A stretch of 64,000 bases of DNA from CAYXLI01 sp964464925 (GTDB lineage Bacteria > Acidobacteriota > Terriglobia > Bryobacterales > Bryobacteraceae). The translations under genes were made by a program, and so were the position numbers. The notes under the pieces were generated by a model, which was not told the origin of the DNA, searched no databases, and saw only the letters and a program-made list of their open reading frames with translations. Every line of letters starts with the position of its first letter. Within the stretch, counting starts at the first letter, position 1. Positions 8,776 through 16,955 of this stretch are shown piece after piece. The stretch is from NCBI GenBank assembly GCA_964464925.1, contig CAYXLI010000020.1:1-64000 (forward strand), given 5' to 3'.

Positions 8776-9198
8776 GTGAACGATAGGCCTGCTGAGATCC
8801 TGCTGATTGAAGATAATCCCTCTGACGTACGACTGACAGAAGAGGCAATGCGCGACTTGCGCATCACAAACAAGCTGCATGTTGTTTCGAACGGAGAAGA
8901 CGCCCTTTCCTTTCTCTTCCGGCGCGGCGCATATGCGCATGCACCCAAGCCCGATTTCGTTTTGCTTGACTGGAATCTGCCCGGTGTAGACGGCAGCGAA
9001 GTTCTGGAAATCATCCGCGGCGATGCGGAGCTCAAGTCGATCCCGGTGATTGTGCTGACCTCAAGCCATGAGCAAATCGACGTCGTAAAGGCTTATCATC
9101 TGCAGGCCAGCGCCTACATCACGAAGCCCGTCGATATGAGCGGCTTCATCACCATCATGGAGAGCTGCCCCTCACTGAAGATGTCGCTTGTGGTTTAG
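8776..9198 (+). CDS. Single-domain response regulator (Rcp1-like)
   Basis: Stand-alone CheY-fold receiver of 140 aa. The acidic pocket E12/D13, phosphoacceptor D65 (LLDWNLPG), T95 and K117 with the following proline are all present, so it should be phosphorylatable. There is no output domain. The extra loop after residue 45 and the NPSDVRLTEEAM start resemble cyanobacterial Rcp1-type regulators that partner with phytochrome or bacteriophytochrome kinases. No kinase is encoded nearby, so the partner is unknown. The start is GTG. Confidence 0.93.
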   Translation: MNDRPAEILLIEDNPSDVRLTEEAMRDLRITNKLHVVSNGEDALSFLFRRGAYAHAPKPDFVLLDWNLPGVDGSEVLEIIRGDAELKSIPVIVLTSSHEQIDVVKAYHLQASAYITKPVDMSGFITIMESCPSLKMSLVV

Positions 9199-9205
9199 GC
9201 GCACA

Positions 9206-9958
9206 CTACTTGCGCTTGATGCGGTAGTCCTCGACGAGCGGCATACGGATAATCCGGCACATTTCAAACAGTCGGGATCGCGCGCGCATGCCGACGCGAT
9301 CCGCCAGCGTCACGCCGTACTCGACTTTGCCGCTGCTGCGATCGATGGGACTGATGCCCGCGTCGCCATCCTTCAGATTCGTCGTCGCGATCAGTGCCTT
9401 TTTGTGGTTACACCGGTACGTAATGATCGAAGTGACCGTGTCCTCTACCCAGTCCGTCACACGATGCGCGCCCAAGTCGTCCAGGAGCAATACCTCGGCT
9501 TCCATGGCGGACTGATAGGCCTCGCGGTCGCTGGTGTTCGAGGATTCGTTATAGCCCGCTTTGATGCTGTTCAGCAGGTTCTGATAGTCATAGAAAACGC
9601 CTTCAAATCCCCGCGCGATCAGGCGCTGCAGGGCCGCCACGGCCAGGTGCGTTTTGCCGGTGCCCGGATCGCCGATAAACAGAAGACCTGGCTTGTCGGT
9701 AGCCGGAAAATCACGAGTGTAGGTGCGCACCAGGTTCAGCACATGGGCCAGCGCGTTATGGGCTGTCGGATTATCGTGCGGAATACTGAATGTTTCCAGC
9801 GTGGCGTTCCGGTAGAGCGGCGGAATATTGGCATGCTCCAGCAACTGCGTGGAGCGCTGCTGCAGTCCGCAATGACAGCGCTCGGCACCGGAGATCCCGT
9901 TGCGCTCAGCGACAATCCAGCCGGAGCCGCCGCACTTGGGGCAATTCGGATCGGCCAT
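9206..9958 (-). CDS. DnaC/DnaI-like AAA+ ATPase with N-terminal zinc motif
   Basis: ATP-binding protein of 250 aa in the helicase-loader/IstB group. An N-terminal C-x2-C...C-x-C cluster (C6, C9, C28, C30) is typical of DnaI-like loaders. The Walker A is GDPGTGKT (96-103), followed by Walker B VLLLDDLG and a sensor ATTN. I chose the ATG at 9958, not one 16 codons upstream, because it directly precedes the Cys cluster and sits 4 bp after the carrier-protein stop. With no transposase nearby, a chromosomal replication helicase loader is the best reading. Confidence 0.88.
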   Translation of the reverse strand: MADPNCPKCGGSGWIVAERNGISGAERCHCGLQQRSTQLLEHANIPPLYRNATLETFSIPHDNPTAHNALAHVLNLVRTYTRDFPATDKPGLLFIGDPGTGKTHLAVAALQRLIARGFEGVFYDYQNLLNSIKAGYNESSNTSDREAYQSAMEAEVLLLDDLGAHRVTDWVEDTVTSIITYRCNHKKALIATTNLKDGDAGISPIDRSSGKVEYGVTLADRVGMRARSRLFEMCRIIRMPLVEDYRIKRK

Positions 9959-9962
9959 TCCC

Positions 9963-10463
9963 TTATTCCACCACCGCGAGTACGTCGCCCGCGTTGACGG
10001 TGTCACCTTCCACTGCGGACACGGAAATTACTTTCCCTGCGCGCGTGGATTTCATCTCATTCTGCATCTTCATTGCTTCCACCACTACGATTCCCTGCCC
10101 CGGTTCGACTGCATCGCCTTCCTTCGCCAGCACCTTCACCACCTTACCCGGCATAGGCGCCGCCAGCGTCTGGCGTCCCTCGCCGCCTATGGAACCGCTA
10201 TGGCGGCGCAGCTCCCGGGGATCGATGATTTCGACTGTGTGAGTAATGCCTCCAATCGAGATCTCCAATTCGCCCCGGCTCCGCATTACACGGGCCCGAT
10301 AACTCTTCCCATTCAGCAGCACTGAGTAAACATCCGGCTCGGTTGGCAGGATCGACGCCGTACCGGTAGCGTCACGTTCCTCCACGCGGAAGAACCAGTC
10401 TTCGCTGTTTCGATGCATCTCTACGGTCAGTTTGTTGCCGTTCACGAAGACTTCACGACGCAT
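9963..10463 (-). CDS. Biotin carboxyl carrier protein of an acyl-CoA carboxylase
   Basis: 166-aa protein ending in a biotinyl domain: PMPGKVVKV, then EAMKMQNE with K132 as biotin acceptor. The first 90 residues form a beta-rich region like the linker domain of propionyl/methylcrotonyl-type carboxylase alpha subunits, so this resembles the detached C-terminal third of such a subunit, not AccB. The biotin carboxylase and carboxyltransferase genes are not adjacent. It overlaps the permease by 11 bp and lies 4 bp before the DnaC-like gene. The start at 10463 avoids a long overlap. Confidence 0.9.
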   Translation of the reverse strand: MRREVFVNGNKLTVEMHRNSEDWFFRVEERDATGTASILPTEPDVYSVLLNGKSYRARVMRSRGELEISIGGITHTVEIIDPRELRRHSGSIGGEGRQTLAAPMPGKVVKVLAKEGDAVEPGQGIVVVEAMKMQNEMKSTRAGKVISVSAVEGDTVNAGDVLAVVE

Positions 10464-11781
10464 TTTCGTTTTCCAGGGGCATCTCAAAGCGTACCAGACG
10501 ATTGCGGAATCCTCGCGTGGCGATGGCACCGTAGAGCAAGCCGAATAACAGCCATCCCGTCCCGGTGAGTTTGGAGCTTACGCTTAGATTCCACCACAAA
10601 TAGGCGCACACTGAGAAGCCAGCCAGAGGGACGATCAACGCCGGGATAGAACGATGTGCGGACCGCAGCCAGTAGTGCAGAAAGCACGAGATATTGACGC
10701 CCATAAAACCGATGAACGCGCCAAAGTTGAGCAGCTCAGCGCCGCGCTCGTAGGAGAGCAGGCGAGCTCCGGCAAAGCACAGGACGCCGATCAGAATCAC
10801 GTTGCGGCTAGGAATGCGGCGGACTGGATGGAGATGGCCGAAGAAGGACCGGGGCAACACTCCATCGCGCCCCATTCCATACAGCATCCGGGCTCCCGCG
10901 AGCAGGCCTCCAGAACCGGAGCCGATACTGGCGACGACAAGGGTGAGGTTAACGGCGTGAAACAGGAGGGCTCCGCCCGCCCGGCCCGCGACGTGCACAT
11001 AGGCGGTGTCTACATCGGGAAAGGCTAGATTCGAAGGCCAGACGAGTTGGGCGGCATAGACTTCCACTGCAGACAGAATGCCGATGACAAGGCATGTCAG
11101 GACAGAGCCGAGCAGGATGTTCCGGCGCGGATTCCGGACCTCTTCGGAAAGTGTCGAGATGCCGTCAAAGCCGATATAGGTGAGCACAGCGAGGGAAGAG
11201 CCGGACGAAATGGTCGCGATCGAGAAAGTCTGAGGGTCGTAAAACGGCTTTGTGTAGGAGACCGCGGGCTGGCCCAGGACATAACGAACCGTCGCGGCGA
11301 TCATCCAGAACACCACGCAGCCCATTCCCAGTGCGAGTACCGTGTTTGTTCGAGCAGTGGCCTGGATGCCGCGCAGATTCAGCCAGGTAAACAGCACGGC
11401 GAAGAAAATCTGCCACCCGAGTTCCGGCACTTCGGGAAAGAAATTCAGCATGGCCTTGCTGCACCAGATCACACAGATCAATGGGTTTAGAACATAGTCC
11501 ATCAGCATGCTCCAGCCGGTAAGAAACCCAAGCGCAGGATGGATCTCGCGGGACACGTACGTATAGGCGGACCCGGCGCTCGGGTACGCGGCTGCCATGC
11601 GGCCATAGCTGACAGCGGTAAACAACATCGCAACCATGGCAATCAGGACGGCCGTGACGACATGGCCGCGTGCCTGGTTCGCGACCACACCGTAGAGCGG
11701 CATTGGCGCAGTGGGCTGCACAAGGATGATGCCCATAATCACCAGATCGCGCAGGCGCAGCGAGCGCTGAAGCTGAGGCAT
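10453..11781 (-). CDS. APC-superfamily amino-acid permease
   Basis: Polytopic inner-membrane transporter of 442 aa with about 12 hydrophobic segments. The N-terminal block LRLRDLVIMGIILVQPTAPMPLYG and the YPSAGSAYTYV motif in the second to third helix region are hallmarks of amino acid-polyamine-organocation permeases. The substrate cannot be assigned. It is the first gene of a leftward unit with the biotin carrier and the DnaC-like ATPase. The start lies back-to-back with the DUF58 gene. Confidence 0.88.
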   Translation of the reverse strand: MPQLQRSLRLRDLVIMGIILVQPTAPMPLYGVVANQARGHVVTAVLIAMVAMLFTAVSYGRMAAAYPSAGSAYTYVSREIHPALGFLTGWSMLMDYVLNPLICVIWCSKAMLNFFPEVPELGWQIFFAVLFTWLNLRGIQATARTNTVLALGMGCVVFWMIAATVRYVLGQPAVSYTKPFYDPQTFSIATISSGSSLAVLTYIGFDGISTLSEEVRNPRRNILLGSVLTCLVIGILSAVEVYAAQLVWPSNLAFPDVDTAYVHVAGRAGGALLFHAVNLTLVVASIGSGSGGLLAGARMLYGMGRDGVLPRSFFGHLHPVRRIPSRNVILIGVLCFAGARLLSYERGAELLNFGAFIGFMGVNISCFLHYWLRSAHRSIPALIVPLAGFSVCAYLWWNLSVSSKLTGTGWLLFGLLYGAIATRGFRNRLVRFEMPLENENAS

Positions 11782-11831
11782 GAAGGGTTATTGTGGCACG
11801 GCGGGGGGCCACGCATGGCCGCCGCCTGCGC

Positions 11832-11837
11832 TACTAT
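11832..11837 (+). promoter_or_regulatory. Putative -10 element of the DUF58 gene
   Basis: TACTAT ends 8 nt before the GTG at 11846. No Shine-Dalgarno sequence is present, so a near-leaderless transcript is possible. The hexamer is a weak match, and the real start codon of the gene is itself uncertain. Confidence 0.3.
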
Positions 11838-11845
11838 TCGGTCAG

Positions 11846-13015
11846 GTGTCGAAGTTCTCTGAAAAGCTTCGCGGCGTGTTCGAACACGGCATGCGGCAGC
11901 AGGTCACTCTACTGGGCGTCGTCTTTTGCTTCACCACGGTGCTGATCGGTTTCGCCGCGTTTGTGTCAGCGAACAATCTGCTATTCCTGCTGCTGGCAGC
12001 GTTACTGGCGACCTTCCTCATCGCTGGATTCATCAGCCGATTGGGGCTGGCCGGACTGGAGTTGAACCTCGAGTTGCCGGAGCATATCTCCGCAAGGCGC
12101 AACGTCATCGGACATGTTCTACTCAAGAACGTGAAGCGGTGGACGCCTTCCTTCTCGATCGAGGTCTCCGGAGCACCGGAGAGTGGGTTGAGCGTCCCCA
12201 TTTACATCCCGGTGATTCCCGGTGGGCAGACTTTCAGAGACCCCGTGCAGCTTTTGTTTCAAAAGCGCGGCCTTTACAAAGAAAACACTTTCTACTTGAG
12301 CACCCGGTTTCCGTTCGGGTTCACGAAACGCCGCGACCGGCTAAGGCTCGAGCAGGAGATTCTCGTGTACCCTTGCATCGATTCGCAAGCAGGCTTCGAA
12401 GACATGCTCTCCGAAGTCCTGGGCGAGCTGGAAGCGCGGCAGCGGGGCCGGGGAAATGACTTCTACCGCATCCGTCCCTATGAGGCACTGGAGAGCGCGC
12501 GCCATGTGGATTGGAAGGCGACAGCGCACACAGGCAACCTGCAGGTGCGGGAATTTGCGCGGGAACAGGATCAAACCGTAACCGTGTTTCTGGACCTGGA
12601 GGTTACAGACAAACAGTTGGCATGGTTTGAGAAAGCCATAGACTGCGCGGCATTCCTGGTCTGGAGGGTAACGCGAGGCGACACGGGGGTCCGTTTCGTG
12701 ACCCAGCAGTTCGACCGAAAAATACCGGAAGAAGCGAGTGTCTATACTATCCTGAGGTATCTGGCTCTCGTCACTCCAGTGCGAGGTCTCGCTCCTCCTT
12801 ATCTGAATGATGACCGCTCTATCCAAATTGCAATCAGCGCGGATGTTTCGCGTCTGGTTAAGTCCGGCTGGCATCCTCACAGGGTGCTTTCTGTGGATGA
12901 TCTGTCCGCTGCATGCGCAGCGGACGGACCCGCCGCAGCCGCCGCCCGTGAAGACCTCAATCACAATCGTCGAAAAGGTGGAAGCGGAGGCTCCTGCGTC
13001 CATCACCATTCTTGA
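11846..13015 (+). CDS. DUF58-domain membrane protein
   Basis: Protein of about 389 aa with two N-terminal membrane helices (about residues 22-65) and a cytoplasmic DUF58 domain. It has the family core DFYRIRPYEALESARHVDWKATAHTG (the R-P-Y...R-x-V-x-W-K-A pattern near residues 187-212). DUF58 proteins usually pair with a MoxR ATPase and VWA proteins; here such genes lie 6 kb away, not adjacent. I prefer GTG 11846 because the first in-frame ATG (11780) overlaps the divergent permease start and adds a non-conserved Gly/Pro-rich leader. The last 35 codons look like read-through into the receptor gene, which starts in another frame inside this CDS. Confidence 0.82.
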   Translation: MSKFSEKLRGVFEHGMRQQVTLLGVVFCFTTVLIGFAAFVSANNLLFLLLAALLATFLIAGFISRLGLAGLELNLELPEHISARRNVIGHVLLKNVKRWTPSFSIEVSGAPESGLSVPIYIPVIPGGQTFRDPVQLLFQKRGLYKENTFYLSTRFPFGFTKRRDRLRLEQEILVYPCIDSQAGFEDMLSEVLGELEARQRGRGNDFYRIRPYEALESARHVDWKATAHTGNLQVREFAREQDQTVTVFLDLEVTDKQLAWFEKAIDCAAFLVWRVTRGDTGVRFVTQQFDRKIPEEASVYTILRYLALVTPVRGLAPPYLNDDRSIQIAISADVSRLVKSGWHPHRVLSVDDLSAACAADGPAAAAAREDLNHNRRKGGSGGSCVHHHS

Positions 13016-14759
13016 CCAGCAGGACGTTCAGCAGCAGCCGGGAGTCAACCTGGATGATCGTCTAAGGGCGGTCCCGGGGTTCAGTCTTTTCCGCCGTTCT
13101 TCCAGCCTGGTTGCGAATCCGACCACGCAAGGAATCTCGCTCCGTGGATTGGGATCGAGCGGCGCAAGCCGCACACTGGTGCTTTGGGACGGGGTTCCTC
13201 TCAATGATCCGTTCGGAGGCTGGGTGTACTGGACGCGCATCGATCCGCAGGAATTGGAGCGAGTGGAAGTACTGCGAGGATCGTCGACCAGCGTCTTCGG
13301 TGACCGCGCGATGAGTGGGGCGATCGCTCTGTTCTCCAGGCCAGCCGAGCAGGATCGCATCTCACTCGGTTATGAGGGCGGCAACCTGAACTCACACATG
13401 GTGAGCGCTGGGTACTCACAGTTGTGGCGGCAGTTCGGCGGGTCGTTCTCCGGCCGCGCGTTTACGACAGATGGATATTTTACGGTACCAGCGGGCGCCC
13501 GCGGTCCCGTGGACCGCCCTGCAAATGTACAGTTCGTCACAGGGAATTTGAAACTAGACTGGCTTGGCGCACTAGACCGTTTGTCCGTGAAGCTGGACAT
13601 CCTAGCCGAAGGACGGGAGAACGGCACCGTATTGACGGAGAATTCTACCGGGCTCGGCAATGTCTCCGCGAATTATGCACATGAGTGGAAGCGCGATACC
13701 TTGTCGGTACTGGCGTTTCACACGCGCGAACAGTATCACAGCACGTTTTCCTCGATTACAAACAACAGGAAGACCGAGCGCATCACCTACTGGCAGACCG
13801 TTCCTTCCACAGCAACCGGAGGAGCGGGCCTGTGGCGGCATTCGGGATCGGGTTGGAACGTAGTGGCGGGCGCGGATGCGCAACGTGTCGAAGGGACAAG
13901 TACGGACAAACTGGTCCCAAGCGGGTTGCGTGCCGGAGGCGGATCCCAATTGCAGCACGGCATTTTCGGCCAGACTGATTTTTCGTTGGGCCCGGTGAAG
14001 TTGTTTGCCGGTGCAAGGCATCAGTTCGCAGGACAGGATACGACGTTCTTCAGTCCCAGCGGAGGGTTTTCCATCGGATCGAGGCTGTGGCGGGCGAGGG
14101 GCTCCGTGTATCGAGCCTTCCGCGCACCCACGCTCAACGAGTTGTTTCGCGAGTTTCGAGTCGGCAACGCGGCGACATTGGCAAATCCGCGGCTCACACC
14201 GGAAAAGGTGTTTGGGGCTGAAGCGGGCGTGGACCTTGTAGGCGAGAGGACACGCGCCTCGTTTACGTTATACCGGCACGATCTCACCGACGTCATTACC
14301 AACGTGACCCTTTCGTCCACTCCCACGCTCATTACGCGCCAGAGGCAGAATGCGGCCGCGGCGCTGGCGCTCGGCGTGGAATTCAACTTGCGGCGGGACA
14401 TAGGGCCGCTGCAGGCGGAAGTGGGATATCTTTTCGCTGAATCCCGATTCGCGAACGGATTGCGTATCCCTCAGGTACCGAAACACCAGGGATCCGCCCA
14501 ATTGACCTATGCACGAAAGGGCACGCTGATCTCGGCTGGTGTACGGAGCTTCGGCATGCAGTTTGAAGACGATCTAAACATATTTCGACTCGGCGGGTAC
14601 GCCACAGTGCAGATGTCGATCCGGCAGCAACTGCGCGGGGCGCTCTCGGCGTCACTGAACTTCGAGAATCTGCTGGATCGCGAGTATCTCGTCGGATTCA
14701 GCCCGACGCCGCTGATCGGGGCCCCGCGGTTGTGGCGCGCCGGACTACGCTGGCATTGA
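12843..14759 (+). CDS. TonB-dependent outer-membrane receptor
   Basis: Outer-membrane beta-barrel transporter of about 638 aa. It has an N-terminal signal peptide (hydrophobic core ILTGCFLWMICPLHA), a plug domain (about 40-150, with LVLWDGVPLNDPFGGW and ERVEVLRGSSTSVFG) and a C-terminal barrel ending in alternating aromatic strands. The TSITIVEKVE stretch just after the signal peptide may be the TonB-box region. It looks like the small BtuB/vitamin-type receptors. ATG 12843 gives the cleanest signal peptide; 12807 or 12810 are alternatives. The start lies about 170 bp inside the DUF58 gene. The ligand is unknown. Confidence 0.88.
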   Translation: MFRVWLSPAGILTGCFLWMICPLHAQRTDPPQPPPVKTSITIVEKVEAEAPASITILDQQDVQQQPGVNLDDRLRAVPGFSLFRRSSSLVANPTTQGISLRGLGSSGASRTLVLWDGVPLNDPFGGWVYWTRIDPQELERVEVLRGSSTSVFGDRAMSGAIALFSRPAEQDRISLGYEGGNLNSHMVSAGYSQLWRQFGGSFSGRAFTTDGYFTVPAGARGPVDRPANVQFVTGNLKLDWLGALDRLSVKLDILAEGRENGTVLTENSTGLGNVSANYAHEWKRDTLSVLAFHTREQYHSTFSSITNNRKTERITYWQTVPSTATGGAGLWRHSGSGWNVVAGADAQRVEGTSTDKLVPSGLRAGGGSQLQHGIFGQTDFSLGPVKLFAGARHQFAGQDTTFFSPSGGFSIGSRLWRARGSVYRAFRAPTLNELFREFRVGNAATLANPRLTPEKVFGAEAGVDLVGERTRASFTLYRHDLTDVITNVTLSSTPTLITRQRQNAAAALALGVEFNLRRDIGPLQAEVGYLFAESRFANGLRIPQVPKHQGSAQLTYARKGTLISAGVRSFGMQFEDDLNIFRLGGYATVQMSIRQQLRGALSASLNFENLLDREYLVGFSPTPLIGAPRLWRAGLRWH

Positions 14760-14824
14760 GATGCCCGGTCCTCGCCAGCGAGTGGCTCAGGCTTTCCGCT
14801 GACGTTCTATCTTGCACGAAATAC

Positions 14825-14833
14825 TGGTAAACT
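14825..14833 (+). promoter_or_regulatory. Putative extended -10 of the GtrB-like gene
   Basis: TGG plus TAAACT, ending 12 nt before ATG 14846; predicted leader of only a few nucleotides. A short CTCGC/GCGAG stem at about 14772-14783, just after the receptor stop, has no T-run. Confidence 0.35.
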
Positions 14834-14845
14834 GAGGCTACCCCC

Positions 14846-15811
14846 ATGTTGTCGATCGTGGTGCCGATTCACAATGAAGAGCCGGCCATACTCCCGCTGT
14901 ATGACCGCCTCACCCGAGTTCTAGAGACGCTGCAGCGTCCGTACGAAATGATCTTCGTTGACGATGCCTCAACGGATCGCAGTTTCGATTTACTTGCGAA
15001 TCTGGTGGAGACCGACGTGCGCCTCAAGGTGATTCGCCTGCGGCGGAACTTCGGACAAACGGCGGCTTTATCTGCGGGTTTCGATGAGGCACAAGGCAGC
15101 ATCATCATCTCGCTGGATGGGGACTTACAGCACGATCCGGGCGATATCCCGGCCCTGTTGGCAAAGATCGACGAAGGCTTTGACATCGCCAGCGGATGGC
15201 GCGCGAACCGGTTGGACAATGCGGTAACTCGCAAGATCCCATCGCGGATTGCCAACTGGTTGATGTACCAGGCGAGCGGCGTGAAATTGAGGGATTTCGG
15301 CACAACTTTCAAGGCCTACCGGGCGGAAATACTGAAGGACGTGAATCTCTACGGAGAACTGCACCGGTTCATTCCGGCACTGGCAAGCTTTTACGGAGCG
15401 CGCATAGCGGAAGTGCCCATCAAGAACTCACCGCGTGCAAGCGGAGGATCGCATTATGGATTGAGCCGCACCTTCCGCGTGTTCTTCGACATTATTACGA
15501 TTAAGTTCCTACTGAAATACTTCACGCGGCCAATGCATTTCTTCGGAATGCTTGGATTGGCGGGCACCGGCTTAGGCGGTGCAATCCTCGGCTATCTCGC
15601 CATTTTCAAATTGCTCGGGAACGATATTGTGCTACAGCACGGACCACTGATGATTGCCGGGGCGCTGCTGTTCATCACCGGTGTGATGATGTTCTCGACA
15701 GGGCTGCTGGGTGAGGTTCTAATCCGTACCTATTTCGAAAGTCAGGGCCGCCGCATCTACGCGGTACGCGAGATTCGGACACGCCGCGAGCCGGCTGTGC
15801 GCGCCGACTGA
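14846..15811 (+). CDS. Family 2 glycosyltransferase, DPM1/GtrB-like
   Basis: Polyprenyl-phosphate glycosyltransferase of 321 aa. The GT-A domain carries VPIHNEE (6-12), VDDASTD (38-44) and the metal-binding DGD (91-93) in LDGDLQHDPGD. Two C-terminal transmembrane helices (about 230-255 and 270-295) match GtrB/DPM-type enzymes that load a sugar onto undecaprenyl phosphate for use by membrane GT-C transferases. Two GT-C-like proteins are encoded elsewhere in the window (21764-23122 and 28038-29552) and could use such donors, but they are not adjacent. Confidence 0.92.
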   Translation: MLSIVVPIHNEEPAILPLYDRLTRVLETLQRPYEMIFVDDASTDRSFDLLANLVETDVRLKVIRLRRNFGQTAALSAGFDEAQGSIIISLDGDLQHDPGDIPALLAKIDEGFDIASGWRANRLDNAVTRKIPSRIANWLMYQASGVKLRDFGTTFKAYRAEILKDVNLYGELHRFIPALASFYGARIAEVPIKNSPRASGGSHYGLSRTFRVFFDIITIKFLLKYFTRPMHFFGMLGLAGTGLGGAILGYLAIFKLLGNDIVLQHGPLMIAGALLFITGVMMFSTGLLGEVLIRTYFESQGRRIYAVREIRTRREPAVRAD

Positions 15812-15821
15812 GCGCGATGCT

Positions 15822-16799
15822 TTAGCGTGCTTTCGGCAAACTGGTGTAATCCACCATATGCACGATTAAGCCGTTCGCAGGCGTGTTCTTCGAATAGCCG
15901 GCGACTAATTGCTTCTTATATTCGCTTAGAAAGAAGTTGAAAAAGCGCGCGGTTCGATCTCCGACGATTTCGAGATCGGAATCTTCCATCGTCAGCTTGC
16001 CGAAGCGCAGAACCCCACCGCGGTGGTAGATGTACGACCGTGCCTTCCAGGGAGGTTGCAGCAAGGGCCGCGCGTGGCTGGAACCAAAGGTTTGAACAAT
16101 TCGGCCGTCTTTCACCTCGACGCGCGTAACCTGGCCCAGCAGGTGCGGAGGCGGAGTCAGATTCCGCGGCTCCAGGATGACATCGTCACCTTCGAACTTC
16201 ACTCCACGCCCAGCATTCTCATTCATCAGCTTCGATAGATCCGCTCCAAACAGGTGCAGTAATCCTTTGAAGGGCAGGTGCGCCGACCTGATTTTTTCCG
16301 CATGCAGCCGGATGTTCCCTTCAGGCGTAACGGAGAGCGGCCCTTCTATCTCGAACGGAAGATCGACGCCTTTGTGGATCGTCCCCTTCTGGCGCAGGCG
16401 CGTGCCGTTGACACTCACCTGCACATTCTTCACAGGAGATCCGGGATAAGCGAAGACATGCGAGTTGAGCAATGCGGTCAAACTCGCCACAGTAATCGCA
16501 ACTTCGCCGGTGTAGATTTCAACAAGGAACGAGTTACTGTCATCGAATGTCACGGGCTGATCCTGCTTGGTTCGTTTGAGACGGCCTCTTAAACTCCGCA
16601 CCTCCAGGTCAATATCGCGGGTCAAACGAAGGTCCACGTTGCGCATCTGAACCTCAACGGCGTCATTTCCAGGATGGCCTGCCGGCGCCGATACCGCTCC
16701 TGCTTCGGACTTCGGATGCGTCTGACCATCCAATAACCAGCCGAGCGCCACGCACAGACTCAGCACTCCAGCTACTGCATATCGACTCTCGAATCTCAT
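15822..16799 (-). CDS. Hypothetical exported/membrane-anchored protein (LmeA-like?)
   Basis: Unassigned protein of 325 aa. An N-terminal hydrophobic segment (about residues 8-24) acts as a signal peptide or anchor; the rest is soluble and beta-rich. The repeating pattern of amphipathic strands (NVDLRLTRDIDLEVRSLRGRL, then a SVNGTRLRQKGTIHKGVDLPFEIEG stretch) is reminiscent of DUF2993/LmeA or AsmA-type lipid-binding periplasmic proteins, but I cannot confirm this by eye. It converges on the GtrB-like gene with a 10-bp gap and diverges from the ferritin-like gene. Confidence 0.7.
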   Translation of the reverse strand: MRFESRYAVAGVLSLCVALGWLLDGQTHPKSEAGAVSAPAGHPGNDAVEVQMRNVDLRLTRDIDLEVRSLRGRLKRTKQDQPVTFDDSNSFLVEIYTGEVAITVASLTALLNSHVFAYPGSPVKNVQVSVNGTRLRQKGTIHKGVDLPFEIEGPLSVTPEGNIRLHAEKIRSAHLPFKGLLHLFGADLSKLMNENAGRGVKFEGDDVILEPRNLTPPPHLLGQVTRVEVKDGRIVQTFGSSHARPLLQPPWKARSYIYHRGGVLRFGKLTMEDSDLEIVGDRTARFFNFFLSEYKKQLVAGYSKNTPANGLIVHMVDYTSLPKAR

Positions 16800-16926
16800 A
16801 CTTACCTGAAGGTCAGACGCTGCAGACAGACGAAGCCGCAGATTACCTGTGACGATTCTTCACAATGCTTTTACAACACCTTCACCAAGCGGTTCCTGCG
16901 AGCGGGATCTATACGGTTAAGCACAG

Positions 16927-16951
16927 AGAGAGGTGTCTCTTGAAGGAGACA
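16927..16951 (+). promoter_or_regulatory. Overlapping alternative hairpins covering the Shine-Dalgarno site
   Basis: Two mutually exclusive stems are visible before the GTG at 16956. AGAGA-GGTG-TCTCT (16927-16940) leaves the ribosome site free. TGTCTC-TTGAAG-GAGACA (16934-16951) ties up part of AAGGAGA. An ATG at 16951 would be followed after one codon by TGA overlapping the GTG. A -10-like TATACG is at 16910-16915. The structures are short, so regulation is only a hypothesis. Confidence 0.35.
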
Positions 16952-16955
16952 TGCA

